Of a stretch of 50,432 nt of DNA, positions 1 through 7,885 are shown piece by piece; position 1 is the stretch's first letter; every line of letters starts with the position of its first letter. The DNA is taken from positions 1 to 50,432 of the forward strand of contig CAMAZP010000025.1 in the NCBI GenBank assembly GCA_945863605.1, given 5' to 3'. A program made the translations under genes and the position numbers. The notes beneath the pieces were generated by a model, which did no database searches, had not been told where the DNA came from, and saw nothing but the letters and a program-made list of their open reading frames with translations. This DNA comes from Chitinophaga pinensis. GTDB lineage: Bacteria; Bacteroidota; Bacteroidia; Flavobacteriales_D; Crocinitomicaceae.

Positions 1-1245
1 CCAAACAATACTTCTTTTTAAGGGATAACCTTTTCTACCTTTTTTGCTTCCTCTGCGAATTGTGTTGAAGAAAAATTTGGTGTTCATACTTGAAAAAACG
101 GAACACTGTATATGATCAAATCGTTTTCCGCCAGATTGCTTGCGAACAAGGTTACTTCCATTTGCTTTCATTTTATCATAGGCAACAAAAGCATTGATGT
201 AATTTACTTGTTCATCTGACTGACAATAACATAATTGCATTGGTGCTTCTGGTTTCCAATCATATACATCGTTATCTTTCAATACTTTTTTTAATTTTTC
301 AGGATTACTAGATATATATTTTATTATGAACTCGTCTTTAAGCATAGATACAGGAACTTCTGGTAATAACGGATTAACATCCCATATATCATAGTTTCCA
401 TCGTAGTATTTTGCTACAATTGTATCATAAGGTGCTTTGAATAATGATGTAAAATCTTCTTCAAATAAATCGTAAACTTCGTCATAAGCACGTAATAAGT
501 AAGGCAAATAACTCGGGAAAGCATATTTTTCAAACATACACTTGCTTTGTACCCCCGAAATATCGTAAGCACCTGACATTGGTGATGAGGCTGCAACATT
601 AAATTCTTGCTTGTATTTTTCTTGGATTTCTTTATGTAAAGCCATTGCTGCGTGGCCTCCTTGCGAATAGCCAGTTATAAAAAGTCGATTATCAGTTTTT
701 ACATTATTTTTTTTTAATAATTCATGTACAGCCCTCATCATATCAATTCCAGCTTGAACCTCTGTTCCTGTATGCTGATATAAATGAAATTTATCACCCT
801 TTCCTAAACCAACATAATCAGGGTAAGCAACTATATAACCCTCCGTAGCAAAACCTGCACATATGGATTGTTCTCCTATGTCAAGATTTATAGTTCGTAG
901 TTTGCTCATTTTTGTCCCATGTAAATAAATTAACTCAGAAGGAACAACCTTTTTTGTTATTTTAGGAATAAAAACCATTCCTGAAGCTATAATTGTCGTT
1001 CCATCATGCCATTTAGTTTTGTAGGTAATATCAAACACGTCAAATTCATATTTGATAGGCATAATGAGTTTAGGTATACTTCCTTTTTTCCAAATTTTGT
1101 TTATTTCCTTTTTACTAAACGACTTCATTGCAGTTATACTTACAAGATAACTATTTCCAATTGAATCTACTGTTCGTAATTTATAATTGGCTTTACTAAA
1201 AAACGCTACCGTTAACAAAAACAAAAACAAAGTTAATTTACTCAT
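1..1245 (-). CDS. Secreted alpha/beta hydrolase (secretory lipase-like), 3' end cut by window edge
   Basis: The reading frame opens with ATG at 1245 and stays open to the left edge, giving 415 codons without a stop, so the C terminus lies outside the window. The protein begins with a signal peptide (about residues 1-19, hydrophobic and ending SKA). It carries the lipase/esterase nucleophile elbow GYSQGG with Ser194. Asp344 (in QSDEQ) and His378 (in FDHIQ) are well placed to complete a Ser-Asp-His triad. This layout fits exported esterases or secretory lipases that cleave carboxylic esters in the periplasm or outside the cell. The substrate cannot be read from sequence. It lies 143 bases downstream of paaD on the same strand, with no recognisable terminator or promoter in the gap, so co-transcription is possible but not shown. 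Function class is fairly sure; specificity is unknown. Confidence 0.8.
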   Translation of the reverse strand, partial: MSKLTLFLFLLTVAFFSKANYKLRTVDSIGNSYLVSITAMKSFSKKEINKIWKKGSIPKLIMPIKYEFDVFDITYKTKWHDGTTIIASGMVFIPKITKKVVPSELIYLHGTKMSKLRTINLDIGEQSICAGFATEGYIVAYPDYVGLGKGDKFHLYQHTGTEVQAGIDMMRAVHELLKKNNVKTDNRLFITGYSQGGHAAMALHKEIQEKYKQEFNVAASSPMSGAYDISGVQSKCMFEKYAFPSYLPYLLRAYDEVYDLFEEDFTSLFKAPYDTIVAKYYDGNYDIWDVNPLLPEVPVSMLKDEFIIKYISSNPEKLKKVLKDNDVYDWKPEAPMQLCYCQSDEQVNYINAFVAYDKMKANGSNLVRKQSGGKRFDHIQCSVFSSMNTKFFFNTIRRGSKKGRKGYPLKRSIVW

Positions 1246-1388
1246 AAATAGTTAATTAATAAGAATAATTTCTTAAGATTTAAACAATAAAAACGGATGT
1301 TTTTCGAGATTCGAAGTTAAGTAAATTATTACAGCAAATACTTGATGTTTTTGAAAATAATTAATTTAAAAAAAAATGAAAACGTAAA

Positions 1389-1874
1389 TTATTTTAAACA
1401 TTTGAAATAATCGTAAGGTTCTTGGCAGTCATTACATTGATACATTGCTTTACATGCTGTACTACCAAATTGACTGACCATTCGTGTGTTTTTGGAATGA
1501 CATTTTGGACACGGAACAATAGTTGGTGCCGCAAATAGTACACTTTTATCAACTTCATGTTCTGGTGGTGCAATACCATACTCGCGTAATTTGACTCTTC
1601 CGTTTTCAGAGAGCCAATCTGTACTCCAAGCAGGAGCTAAAACTAATTCCACACGAGCAGTATCAATTCCTTTTGTTTTTAATTTTGAAAGGATATCTTC
1701 TTCCATTGTTTTCATAGCAGGACAACCACTATAGGTTGGAGTAATTGTTATTAACCACTCTCCATCAATATTTTTTGCATCTCGAATAACACCCAAATCA
1801 ATTACAGATAGCACTGGAATTTCCGGATCGCTAACTTCTTCAAGCCAATTATATATCTGCTCTTTGCTTACCAT
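1389..1874 (-). CDS. paaD: 1,2-phenylacetyl-CoA epoxidase subunit PaaD
   Basis: This 161-residue protein has the PaaD layout. An N-terminal MIP18/DUF59-like domain (residues 5-100) contains the TYSGCPAM signature with Cys51. A C-terminal zinc-ribbon-like module has Cys122/Cys125 and Cys147/Cys150. PaaD is required for a working phenylacetyl-CoA epoxidase and is thought to help with Fe-S or di-iron centre assembly rather than catalysis. Its start overlaps the end of paaC by 7 bases, which points to translational coupling. It is the last gene of the leftward paaABCD run. The reading frame is intact and close to the usual length. Confidence 0.95.
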   Translation of the reverse strand: MVSKEQIYNWLEEVSDPEIPVLSVIDLGVIRDAKNIDGEWLITITPTYSGCPAMKTMEEDILSKLKTKGIDTARVELVLAPAWSTDWLSENGRVKLREYGIAPPEHEVDKSVLFAAPTIVPCPKCHSKNTRMVSQFGSTACKAMYQCNDCQEPYDYFKCLK

Positions 1875-2623
1875 TCCATATTTGGATAGGCTCGTTGCAT
1901 ATACTGTAATTCTGACAACAAATGACCAAAATGCTCAGAATGACGACCTTTACGACCACCCTCAAATTTCCAATTATTGGCCGGAATTTCAAGAGTTGCT
2001 TCAGAGAAAACATGCTTTACAGTCGATTCCCATTCAGTCTTGATTTCTGATAAATCTGGTAAAATTCCTTCACCAGTCAATTGTGCTTCAACTTCGTCTG
2101 TGTAAAATAATTCGTCTGCGAACCTCCATAAGGTATCCAATGAATTTTGAACTCTTTCGTGTGACTCCTCTGTTCCATCACCTAAACGAATTACCCATTC
2201 GGAAGAATGTTTCAAATGGTATCGTGTTTCCTTTAAAGATTTTTCTGCAATTGCTGCCAATTGTTTATCAGAAGAATTTACTAGTTTTTCGTATAAAGGT
2301 TTTCGGAAAGCATCGAACAAGAATTGACGCATTATTGTGTCTCCGAAATCACCATTTGGTTGCTCCACTAAAAGTACATTTACATATTCTTTCTCATAGC
2401 GCAACAATCCAAGTTTATCACAATTTCTTTCCTTTCCTTCGATTACACCCGCATAATCTAACAAACTCATTGCTTGACCAATTAAGTCTAAGGAGATGTT
2501 AGTCATTGCGATATCTTCTTCGAGGATTGGACCGTGACCACACCATTCAGCTAAACGTTGACCTAGAATTAAACTATCGTCTCCTAACCGAAGTAAATAG
2601 CGAAATAAAGCTTCGTTTTTCAT
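1868..2623 (-). CDS. paaC: 1,2-phenylacetyl-CoA epoxidase subunit PaaC
   Basis: A 251-residue helical ferritin-like protein of the PaaC family. Its N-terminal LGDDSLILGQRLAEWCGHGP segment and the internal KETRYHLKHSSEWVIRLGDGTEES segment are typical. In the epoxidase, PaaC is the structural partner of the catalytic PaaA subunit. The two form the core that adds an oxygen atom across the aromatic ring of phenylacetyl-CoA in the cytoplasm. The start lies 3 bases after the paaB stop, and the end overlaps the paaD start by 7 bases, so the four genes are a tight operon. No key segment looks missing. Confidence 0.95.
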   Translation of the reverse strand: MKNEALFRYLLRLGDDSLILGQRLAEWCGHGPILEEDIAMTNISLDLIGQAMSLLDYAGVIEGKERNCDKLGLLRYEKEYVNVLLVEQPNGDFGDTIMRQFLFDAFRKPLYEKLVNSSDKQLAAIAEKSLKETRYHLKHSSEWVIRLGDGTEESHERVQNSLDTLWRFADELFYTDEVEAQLTGEGILPDLSEIKTEWESTVKHVFSEATLEIPANNWKFEGGRKGRHSEHFGHLLSELQYMQRAYPNMEW

Positions 2624-2626
2624 AAA

Positions 2627-2914
2627 TTACATGTGTTTGATGTCTTCATGTACTTCGTAAAAAGTAGGATGTCGGAAAATTTTTGTATCAGAGGGTTCGA
2701 AATAAGCATCAGCATCCGCTGGATCATTAGCATGAACATAATTTGATTCCACAACCCAAATACTAATTCCTTCCGAACGACGCGTGTAAACATCTCTTGC
2801 ATTATCCAGAGCCATGGTTGAGTCTGCTGCTCTTAAACTTCCAACATGTTTGTGATTTAAACCTTGTTTACTTCTGATAAAAACCTCCCAAAGTGGCCAT
2901 TCTTTTGTTGACAT
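2627..2914 (-). CDS. paaB: 1,2-phenylacetyl-CoA epoxidase subunit PaaB
   Basis: I place the start at ATG 2914, giving 95 residues beginning MSTKEWPLWEVF, the usual length and N terminus of PaaB. The open frame extends upstream to 2995, but that extension lies inside the paaA coding end and has no family resemblance, so I reject it. PaaB is the small subunit that bridges PaaAC heterodimers in the phenylacetyl-CoA epoxidase. The segments FIRSKQGLNHKHVGSLRAAD and ISIWVVESNYV are family-typical. It starts 20 bases after the paaA stop and ends 3 bases before paaC. Confidence 0.95.
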   Translation of the reverse strand: MSTKEWPLWEVFIRSKQGLNHKHVGSLRAADSTMALDNARDVYTRRSEGISIWVVESNYVHANDPADADAYFEPSDTKIFRHPTFYEVHEDIKHM

Positions 2915-2934
2915 GATTGATGATTTTGATGTGA

Positions 2935-3882
2935 TTATGCTGTTAGTTTTTTCTTTCTTTTTTCTGCAAATGCCAAAGCTGCCTCTCTCACCCACATTCC
3001 TTCTTCTTTTGCTTTTCTTCTTGCATCAACACGTTGTTTGTTACATGGACCATTTCCATTTACAACTTGCCAAAATTCGTCCCAATTTATTGGTGTAAAA
3101 TCGTAATGACCAGTTTCTTCATTCCATTTTAAATTTTCATCAGGAACTTTTAAACCAATTAACTCTGCTTGTGGAACTGTTGCATCTATAAAATTCTGAC
3201 GCAATTCATCATTTGTTAAACGTTTAATTTTCCACCTCATTGATTGAGCAGAATTTGGAGATTCATCATCATTTGGCCCAAACATCATTAAAGCTGGCCA
3301 CCAAAATCGATTCAGAGCATCTTGCGCCAATTCTTTTTGTTCAGGTGCTCCTTGCGCCAATGTCGTTAACAATTCATAACCTTGACGTTGGTGAAAGGAT
3401 TCTTCTTTACAGATTTTAACCATAGCACGTGCATATGGACCGTAAGAACAACGACACAATGCAACCTGATTCATAATTGCTGCACCGTCAACCAACCAAC
3501 CAATTGCACCAATATCAGCCCAAGAAAGTGCTGGATAATTAAAAATCGAAGAATATTTAGCTTTTCCTGAATGTAAATCATCAATGGTTGCTTCTCTGTC
3601 AGCCCCTAACGTTTCAGTTGCACTGTATAAATACAAGCCATGACCTGCTTCATCTTGAACCTTTGCCAATAAAACAGCTTTCCTCCTTAAATTCGGAGCG
3701 CGCGTGATCCAATTAGCTTCTGGTAACATTCCAACAATTTCAGAATGTGCATGTTGAGACATCTGTCTAATTAATGTTTTTCTGTAAGCATCAGGCATCC
3801 AATCATTTGGTTCAATTTTAACCTCTCGATCAATTTTATCTTGAAATTTTTGTTCAAGATCAGTTGTTTCTAAAACTTTCAT
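2935..3882 (-). CDS. paaA: 1,2-phenylacetyl-CoA epoxidase catalytic subunit PaaA
   Basis: This is the catalytic di-iron subunit. With the ATG at 3882 it has 315 residues; an in-frame TTG two codons upstream (3888) is a less likely start. Carboxylate and histidine iron ligands are visible as Glu48 in HAHSE, the EAGH motif (Glu78, His81) and the EESFH motif (Glu161, His164), in the ferritin-like pattern of PaaA. The enzyme uses O2 and electrons from the PaaE reductase to epoxidise phenylacetyl-CoA. It heads the leftward paaABCD operon. A TAtaTTTG -7 box lies just upstream on the same strand. The divergent paaE genes supply the likely electron donor. Confidence 0.96.
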   Translation of the reverse strand: MKVLETTDLEQKFQDKIDREVKIEPNDWMPDAYRKTLIRQMSQHAHSEIVGMLPEANWITRAPNLRRKAVLLAKVQDEAGHGLYLYSATETLGADREATIDDLHSGKAKYSSIFNYPALSWADIGAIGWLVDGAAIMNQVALCRCSYGPYARAMVKICKEESFHQRQGYELLTTLAQGAPEQKELAQDALNRFWWPALMMFGPNDDESPNSAQSMRWKIKRLTNDELRQNFIDATVPQAELIGLKVPDENLKWNEETGHYDFTPINWDEFWQVVNGNGPCNKQRVDARRKAKEEGMWVREAALAFAEKRKKKLTA

Positions 3883-3899
3883 AAGCAATGATTATTTGA

Positions 3900-3907
3900 C
3901 AAATATA
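3900..3907 (-). promoter_or_regulatory. -7 box (TAtaTTTG) of paaABCD
   Basis: Reading leftward, the sequence TATATTTG matches the Bacteroidota -7 consensus TAnnTTTG exactly. It lies about 18 bases before the paaA ATG, so the leader would be about 10 bases. I see no good -33 TTG at the usual distance, so this is a motif call only. Confidence 0.5.
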
Positions 3908-3988
3908 ATTAATTATTGGGGGCTGATAATAGGATGTAAATCATAAAAGTTAACCCACTAACGAAAACATCTAATTGATTCAATTGTT

Positions 3989-3996
3989 TATCTTTG
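3989..3996 (+). promoter_or_regulatory. -7 box (TAtcTTTG) of the paaE gene pair
   Basis: TATCTTTG matches TAnnTTTG and lies 19 bases before the ATG at 4016, predicting a leader of roughly 12 bases. No -33 TTG at normal spacing is evident. With the leftward box at 3900-3907 it makes a 127-base divergent control region that could be shared by the epoxidase and its reductases. I see no clear operator repeat in it. Confidence 0.5.
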
Positions 3997-4015
3997 ACGC
4001 ATTAAAATTCGAGTA

Positions 4016-5086
4016 ATGACCCCTAAATTTCACACGCTTACAATTAAGGACATCAGAAAAGAAACAAAAGATGCTGTTTCTATTTCATTTGATATACCAA
4101 AAGAATTGATTGCTGACTACAAATATGAATCCGGGCAATATTTAACGCTGAAAACGTCAATAGATAACACTGAAATCAGAAGGTCTTATTCGCTTTGTTC
4201 TTCTCCATTTGAAAATGAATGGCGTGTGGCAGTGAAACAAATAGAAAATGGTGTGTTTTCAACTTATGCAAATAAATCTTTGAAGGTTGGAAATACATTG
4301 GAGGTAATGACTCCAACAGGTAATTTTAAGTTGAGTACGACAAAAAATAGTAAAAAGTCATATGTATTGTATGCAGCAGGAAGTGGAATTACTCCAATTT
4401 TTTCTATTGCTAAAACTATTTTAGAGGAAGAACAAGGTGATGTAACTTTATTCTATGGAAATAAAGGGTTTTATGGTGTGATCTTCCGTGAGGAACTGGA
4501 GGCCCTTAAAAACAAATATTTAAATAGGATAAGAATTATTCATGTTTTTTCAAGAGAAAGTCCAGTTAATAAGATTCAAAAAGGTAGAATCAATAAAGAA
4601 AAATGTGATGAATTGTATCAAGCTTTCCTTAAAAATCAATCAATTGAGGATGTTTTTATTTGTGGTCCGGAAGAAATGATTTTAAACGTTCGTGAATCAC
4701 TAATTGAAAATGGTGTCGATTCAAAAAATATTTATTTTGAATTATTCGCAACCAACGTTAAAAAAGAAAAAACAGCAGCAGAAATTGCTAATCAAGCCCC
4801 TTCTTTTGATTCAAAAGTTCAAATAATCCTAGATGGCGATGTCATTGACTTCGAATTGGATTCGAATGGAAAAACAATTTTAGATGCAGCACAAGAAGCT
4901 GGTGCAGACTTACCTTTCGCATGCAAAGGCGGTGTTTGTTGCACATGTAAAGCAAAAGTGATGGAAGGTTCTGCGAAAATGGATGTGAATTATGCATTAA
5001 TGCCTGACGAGGTTGAAAACGGCTATATACTTACTTGTCAAGCACATCCAACAAGTGAGAAATTATTAATATCATTTGACGATTAA
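4016..5086 (+). CDS. paaE: PaaE-type phenylacetyl-CoA epoxidase reductase, copy 1
   Basis: A 356-residue flavin reductase with a C-terminal plant-type ferredoxin domain. The domains in order are an FAD-binding barrel with RRSYS (55-59), an NAD(P)-binding domain with AGSGITP (121-127) and CGPEEM (216-221), and a 2Fe-2S domain with Cys303, Cys308, Cys311 and Cys341. This is the complete PaaE arrangement, which passes electrons from NADPH through FAD and the iron-sulfur cluster to the PaaA di-iron site. Unlike the common paaABCDE order, it sits divergent from paaABCD. A closely related second copy starts 3 bases after its stop. Which copy serves the epoxidase cannot be told from sequence. Confidence 0.92.
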   Translation: MTPKFHTLTIKDIRKETKDAVSISFDIPKELIADYKYESGQYLTLKTSIDNTEIRRSYSLCSSPFENEWRVAVKQIENGVFSTYANKSLKVGNTLEVMTPTGNFKLSTTKNSKKSYVLYAAGSGITPIFSIAKTILEEEQGDVTLFYGNKGFYGVIFREELEALKNKYLNRIRIIHVFSRESPVNKIQKGRINKEKCDELYQAFLKNQSIEDVFICGPEEMILNVRESLIENGVDSKNIYFELFATNVKKEKTAAEIANQAPSFDSKVQIILDGDVIDFELDSNGKTILDAAQEAGADLPFACKGGVCCTCKAKVMEGSAKMDVNYALMPDEVENGYILTCQAHPTSEKLLISFDD

Positions 5087-5089
5087 TAC

Positions 5090-6157
5090 ATGGGATTATT
5101 TAATATTTTTAAAAAGAAAGAAATTACAGCTACATCTAGCAAAGGCTTTCACGAGGTTGGAATACAATTAACACGTCTCACAAAAGAGTCTGTGAAAGTT
5201 TCTTTTCAAATACCAATTGATTTGAAGTCTTCTTTTCATTTTATTGCGGGACAATATCTGAACATCGAAGTACTAATAGATGGAAAAAAACAACGTCGAT
5301 CCTATTCAATTTGTAGTGGCATGAATGAACCAATCTCAATTGCTGTTAAAGCGATTGAAAATGGAATTGTTTCTAATTGGTTCAATTCAAAAGCTAAAGA
5401 CGGCGATGTCATTAACATTTCCAAGCCAGAGGGTAGTTTTCATTTAAGTGAAGGACAAAAAAATATTGTAGCCATCGCTGCAGGAAGCGGAATTACACCT
5501 ATTTTATCTTTAGCAAAAAGTTTGGAGGTGAATGGAAAAATGACATTGTTTTATGGCAATCAAACTATTGAAAAATCAATGTTTTTGACCGAATTAAATA
5601 CATTAAATTATGTTGATTCAACTTTTTATCTGAGTAAAGAAACAAAAGAAGGATTCAAAGAAGGTAGAATAGATAAAGAAAATTTTACTAATGAAATTAA
5701 ACAAAATCTTGAGTTATTAAAAGCAGATTGTTTCTTCATTTGCGGGCCAGAAGATATGATTCATTCTACAAAAGAAGTATTGAAATTTTTCGGAGTACAA
5801 GATTCAAAAATTAAGTTTGAATTATTTACAACACCAACAGCCGTTCCTGTTGCTAAAAAAGACATGAATTTTAAAGGGAAAAGTCATATTAAAGTGATGC
5901 TTGACCACGAAGTAACTTCTTTTGATATGCAAGTGCCTGGTGGAACTATATTAGAACAAGTTGAAAAATCAGGGTTAGATGTTCCTTATTCATGTCGTGG
6001 TGGCGTATGTTCTTCTTGCAAAGCAAAAGTTCTAGAAGGTGAAGTTGCAATGAAACTCAATTATTCTCTAACTGACGAAGAAGTTGCCAATGGCTATGTT
6101 TTAACTTGTCAATCGATTCCGCAAAGTTCAACTGTTTCTCTGAGTTATGACGACTAA
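5090..6157 (+). CDS. PaaE-like ferredoxin reductase, copy 2
   Basis: A 355-residue paralogue of the preceding gene with the same domain order: RRSYS (69-73) for FAD, AGSGITP (131-137) and CGPEDM (218-223) for NAD(P), and Cys302/Cys307/Cys310/Cys340 for the 2Fe-2S cluster. All redox motifs are intact, so it is not a decaying copy. It differs at the N terminus (an extra MGLFNIFKKKEI stretch) and has many substitutions by eye, suggesting an old duplication. It starts 3 bases after copy 1, and its last 11 bases overlap the following dehydrogenase, so the three are probably one transcript. It may be a second electron donor for the epoxidase or may serve another oxygenase; the latter is inference. 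Confidence 0.85.
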   Translation: MGLFNIFKKKEITATSSKGFHEVGIQLTRLTKESVKVSFQIPIDLKSSFHFIAGQYLNIEVLIDGKKQRRSYSICSGMNEPISIAVKAIENGIVSNWFNSKAKDGDVINISKPEGSFHLSEGQKNIVAIAAGSGITPILSLAKSLEVNGKMTLFYGNQTIEKSMFLTELNTLNYVDSTFYLSKETKEGFKEGRIDKENFTNEIKQNLELLKADCFFICGPEDMIHSTKEVLKFFGVQDSKIKFELFTTPTAVPVAKKDMNFKGKSHIKVMLDHEVTSFDMQVPGGTILEQVEKSGLDVPYSCRGGVCSSCKAKVLEGEVAMKLNYSLTDEEVANGYVLTCQSIPQSSTVSLSYDD

Positions 6158-6839
6158 GAGAGTAGTTATAGTTGGTGCAAGCCGAGGAATAGGTAAAGCA
6201 CTGGTGGAAAATTTTGCGAGTAGAGAAGAATTTGAAGTTGTTGCATTATCTAGAAATCTAGGAAAAATGAAAACGGATTTTGGGATATTACCCTCTGTTA
6301 AATGCTTCGAATTTGATTTAGAAAACGATGTTAGAGTTCAAGCTGAAAAACTGTTTTCATCCATTGGAAAAATTGATTACTTGATTAACAATGCTGGATT
6401 TTTGGTAAATAAACCATTTGAAGAAATTACAAGTCAAGAACTTCAGAAATCTTATCAAATCAATTTGTTTGGAGTTTTTGAAACAGTTCAAGCAATCATC
6501 CCATTTTTGAATCCAGAAAATTCGCACATTGTTAATATAAGTTCGATGGGTGGATTTCAAGGCTCAATGAAATTTTCAGGACTAAGCGCTTATTCAACAT
6601 CGAAAGCTGCTTTATGTAGTTTCACAGAACTATTCTCTGAAGAATATAAAGCTTCAACGATTGCGATGAATTGTTTATGTCTTGGCTCAGTTCAAACAGA
6701 AATGTTATCAGAAGCTTTTCCGGGTTATCAGGCGCCTTTAAATCCAAAACAGGTAAGTGAATACATTTCCGATTTTACCATCAATGCTCATAAATTTATG
6801 AAAGGAAAAATAATTCCCTTATCGCTTACAAATCCATAA
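6147..6839 (+). CDS. Short-chain dehydrogenase/reductase (SDR)
   Basis: A 230-residue classical SDR. The nucleotide-binding GASRGIG is at residues 10-16, NNAG at 81-84, the catalytic serine at 132-133 (NISSMGG), and Tyr149-x3-Lys153 (YSTSK) completes the active site. It oxidises or reduces a hydroxyl/carbonyl pair with NAD(P)(H); the substrate is not evident. The start ATG overlaps the end of the second reductase by 11 bases, so it is translated with the paaE pair. Its position suggests a role linked to aromatic or acyl-CoA breakdown, but it is not the standard PaaH dehydrogenase, which belongs to another family. Confidence 0.85.
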   Translation: MTTKRVVIVGASRGIGKALVENFASREEFEVVALSRNLGKMKTDFGILPSVKCFEFDLENDVRVQAEKLFSSIGKIDYLINNAGFLVNKPFEEITSQELQKSYQINLFGVFETVQAIIPFLNPENSHIVNISSMGGFQGSMKFSGLSAYSTSKAALCSFTELFSEEYKASTIAMNCLCLGSVQTEMLSEAFPGYQAPLNPKQVSEYISDFTINAHKFMKGKIIPLSLTNP

Positions 6840-6889
6840 CATTTAAATCTTTCCAATATTTTTAGTACTTTAGTTCATTATTCTCTAAA

Positions 6890-7885
6890 ATGACAACAAG
6901 GATATTTTTTTTCAATCTGTTTTTTATTTTATGCAGAACTTCCCTTGGTCAAGATATTCATTGGTCACAGTTTAACGATAATCAATTATTTCAAAATCCA
7001 GGTCAAGCAGGACATTTTAATGGCGATTACCGTTTTGTTGCAAACTACCGCGATCAATGGAGAAGCGTAACAGTTCCATTCAGTACACTTTCGATGTCTG
7101 CTGATGCAAAATTTAAAAATTATGGAATTGGATTTTTAATTTTTCATGATCAAGCAGGTGATGGAACTTTTAGAACAATTGAATTTCAAGGAAATGCCTC
7201 CAAATTAATAAAACTCACTAAAGATTCTGTTCATACAATTCGTCCGGGAATAAATTTTGGAATGAATCACCGACAAATTAATTGGAACGCTTTATATTTT
7301 GATAGTCAATATAACGGTTATATATTTAATCCAGCTGCTGCAACCAATGAAACTTATCAAAATGACCGAAAAACGAATCTTTCAATTGGTGTCGGCTCTC
7401 TGTATGAATGGCGAAAAAACGAAAGATTTAAAGTGCTATCTGGTTTTGGAATATATAACTTAAATCGTCCTAATCAAGGGTTTTATACTGAAAAAATTCA
7501 ACGAGATATTCGATTTACACTTTTTGCTAAGGGTACTTTTAAAATCAATCGTAAATGGGATGCTGTTCCAAGCTTGCAATTCAATAATCAAGGAAAATAC
7601 AGAGAACTATTACTTGGAGGTTCTGCAAAATATTATGTAACATCCAACACAAAAATTTACCAAGCTTTGTATGGTGGAGTATGGTATAGAAATAGAGATG
7701 CCGCTTACCTTACTTTTGGATATGATTATAAAGATTTTTTCGTGGGTGTTAGTTATGACATTAATTTTTCGAAGTTGGTTCCTGCTAGCAGAGCTCGTGG
7801 AGGAATCGAAATAGCAGTTAGGTATATCATACGTACATTTAAACCAAAACGAATTATCCATCGTGTATGTCCAGATTACATTTAG
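6890..7885 (+). CDS. PorP/SprF family outer-membrane protein
   Basis: A 331-residue protein with a signal peptide (about 1-21, ending SLGQ), followed by the DIHWSQFNDNQLFQNPGQAGHFNGDYRF opening typical of the PorP/SprF family, then alternating beta strands of an outer-membrane barrel. The family is linked to type IX secretion and gliding, where members anchor or help deliver specific partner proteins to the surface. Most genomes hold several copies, each beside its own partner. Here the next gene starts 19 bases inside this one, so the pair is strongly coupled. This is probably a specialised paralogue rather than the core PorP. Confidence 0.88.
   Translation: MTTRIFFFNLFFILCRTSLGQDIHWSQFNDNQLFQNPGQAGHFNGDYRFVANYRDQWRSVTVPFSTLSMSADAKFKNYGIGFLIFHDQAGDGTFRTIEFQGNASKLIKLTKDSVHTIRPGINFGMNHRQINWNALYFDSQYNGYIFNPAAATNETYQNDRKTNLSIGVGSLYEWRKNERFKVLSGFGIYNLNRPNQGFYTEKIQRDIRFTLFAKGTFKINRKWDAVPSLQFNNQGKYRELLLGGSAKYYVTSNTKIYQALYGGVWYRNRDAAYLTFGYDYKDFFVGVSYDINFSKLVPASRARGGIEIAVRYIIRTFKPKRIIHRVCPDYI

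Noticed and set aside
1..1245. A hydrolase frame that at first looks broken, since no complete gene is called here
   Set aside because: The frame is open without interruption from ATG 1245 to the window edge with all triad residues, so it is truncated by the window and not a pseudogene.
2083..2502. 139-codon open frame on the plus strand across paaC
   Set aside because: It lies wholly within a certain paaC gene on the other strand and its product has no domain character.
2915..2995. N-terminal extension of paaB
   Set aside because: It overlaps the paaA coding end, is Lys-rich without family similarity, and the ATG at 2914 gives the standard 95-residue protein.
6866..6873. TACTTTAG as a -7 box for the PorP-like gene
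   Set aside because: It has one mismatch to TAnnTTTG at a key base and no -33 element, so it is not reported as a promoter.
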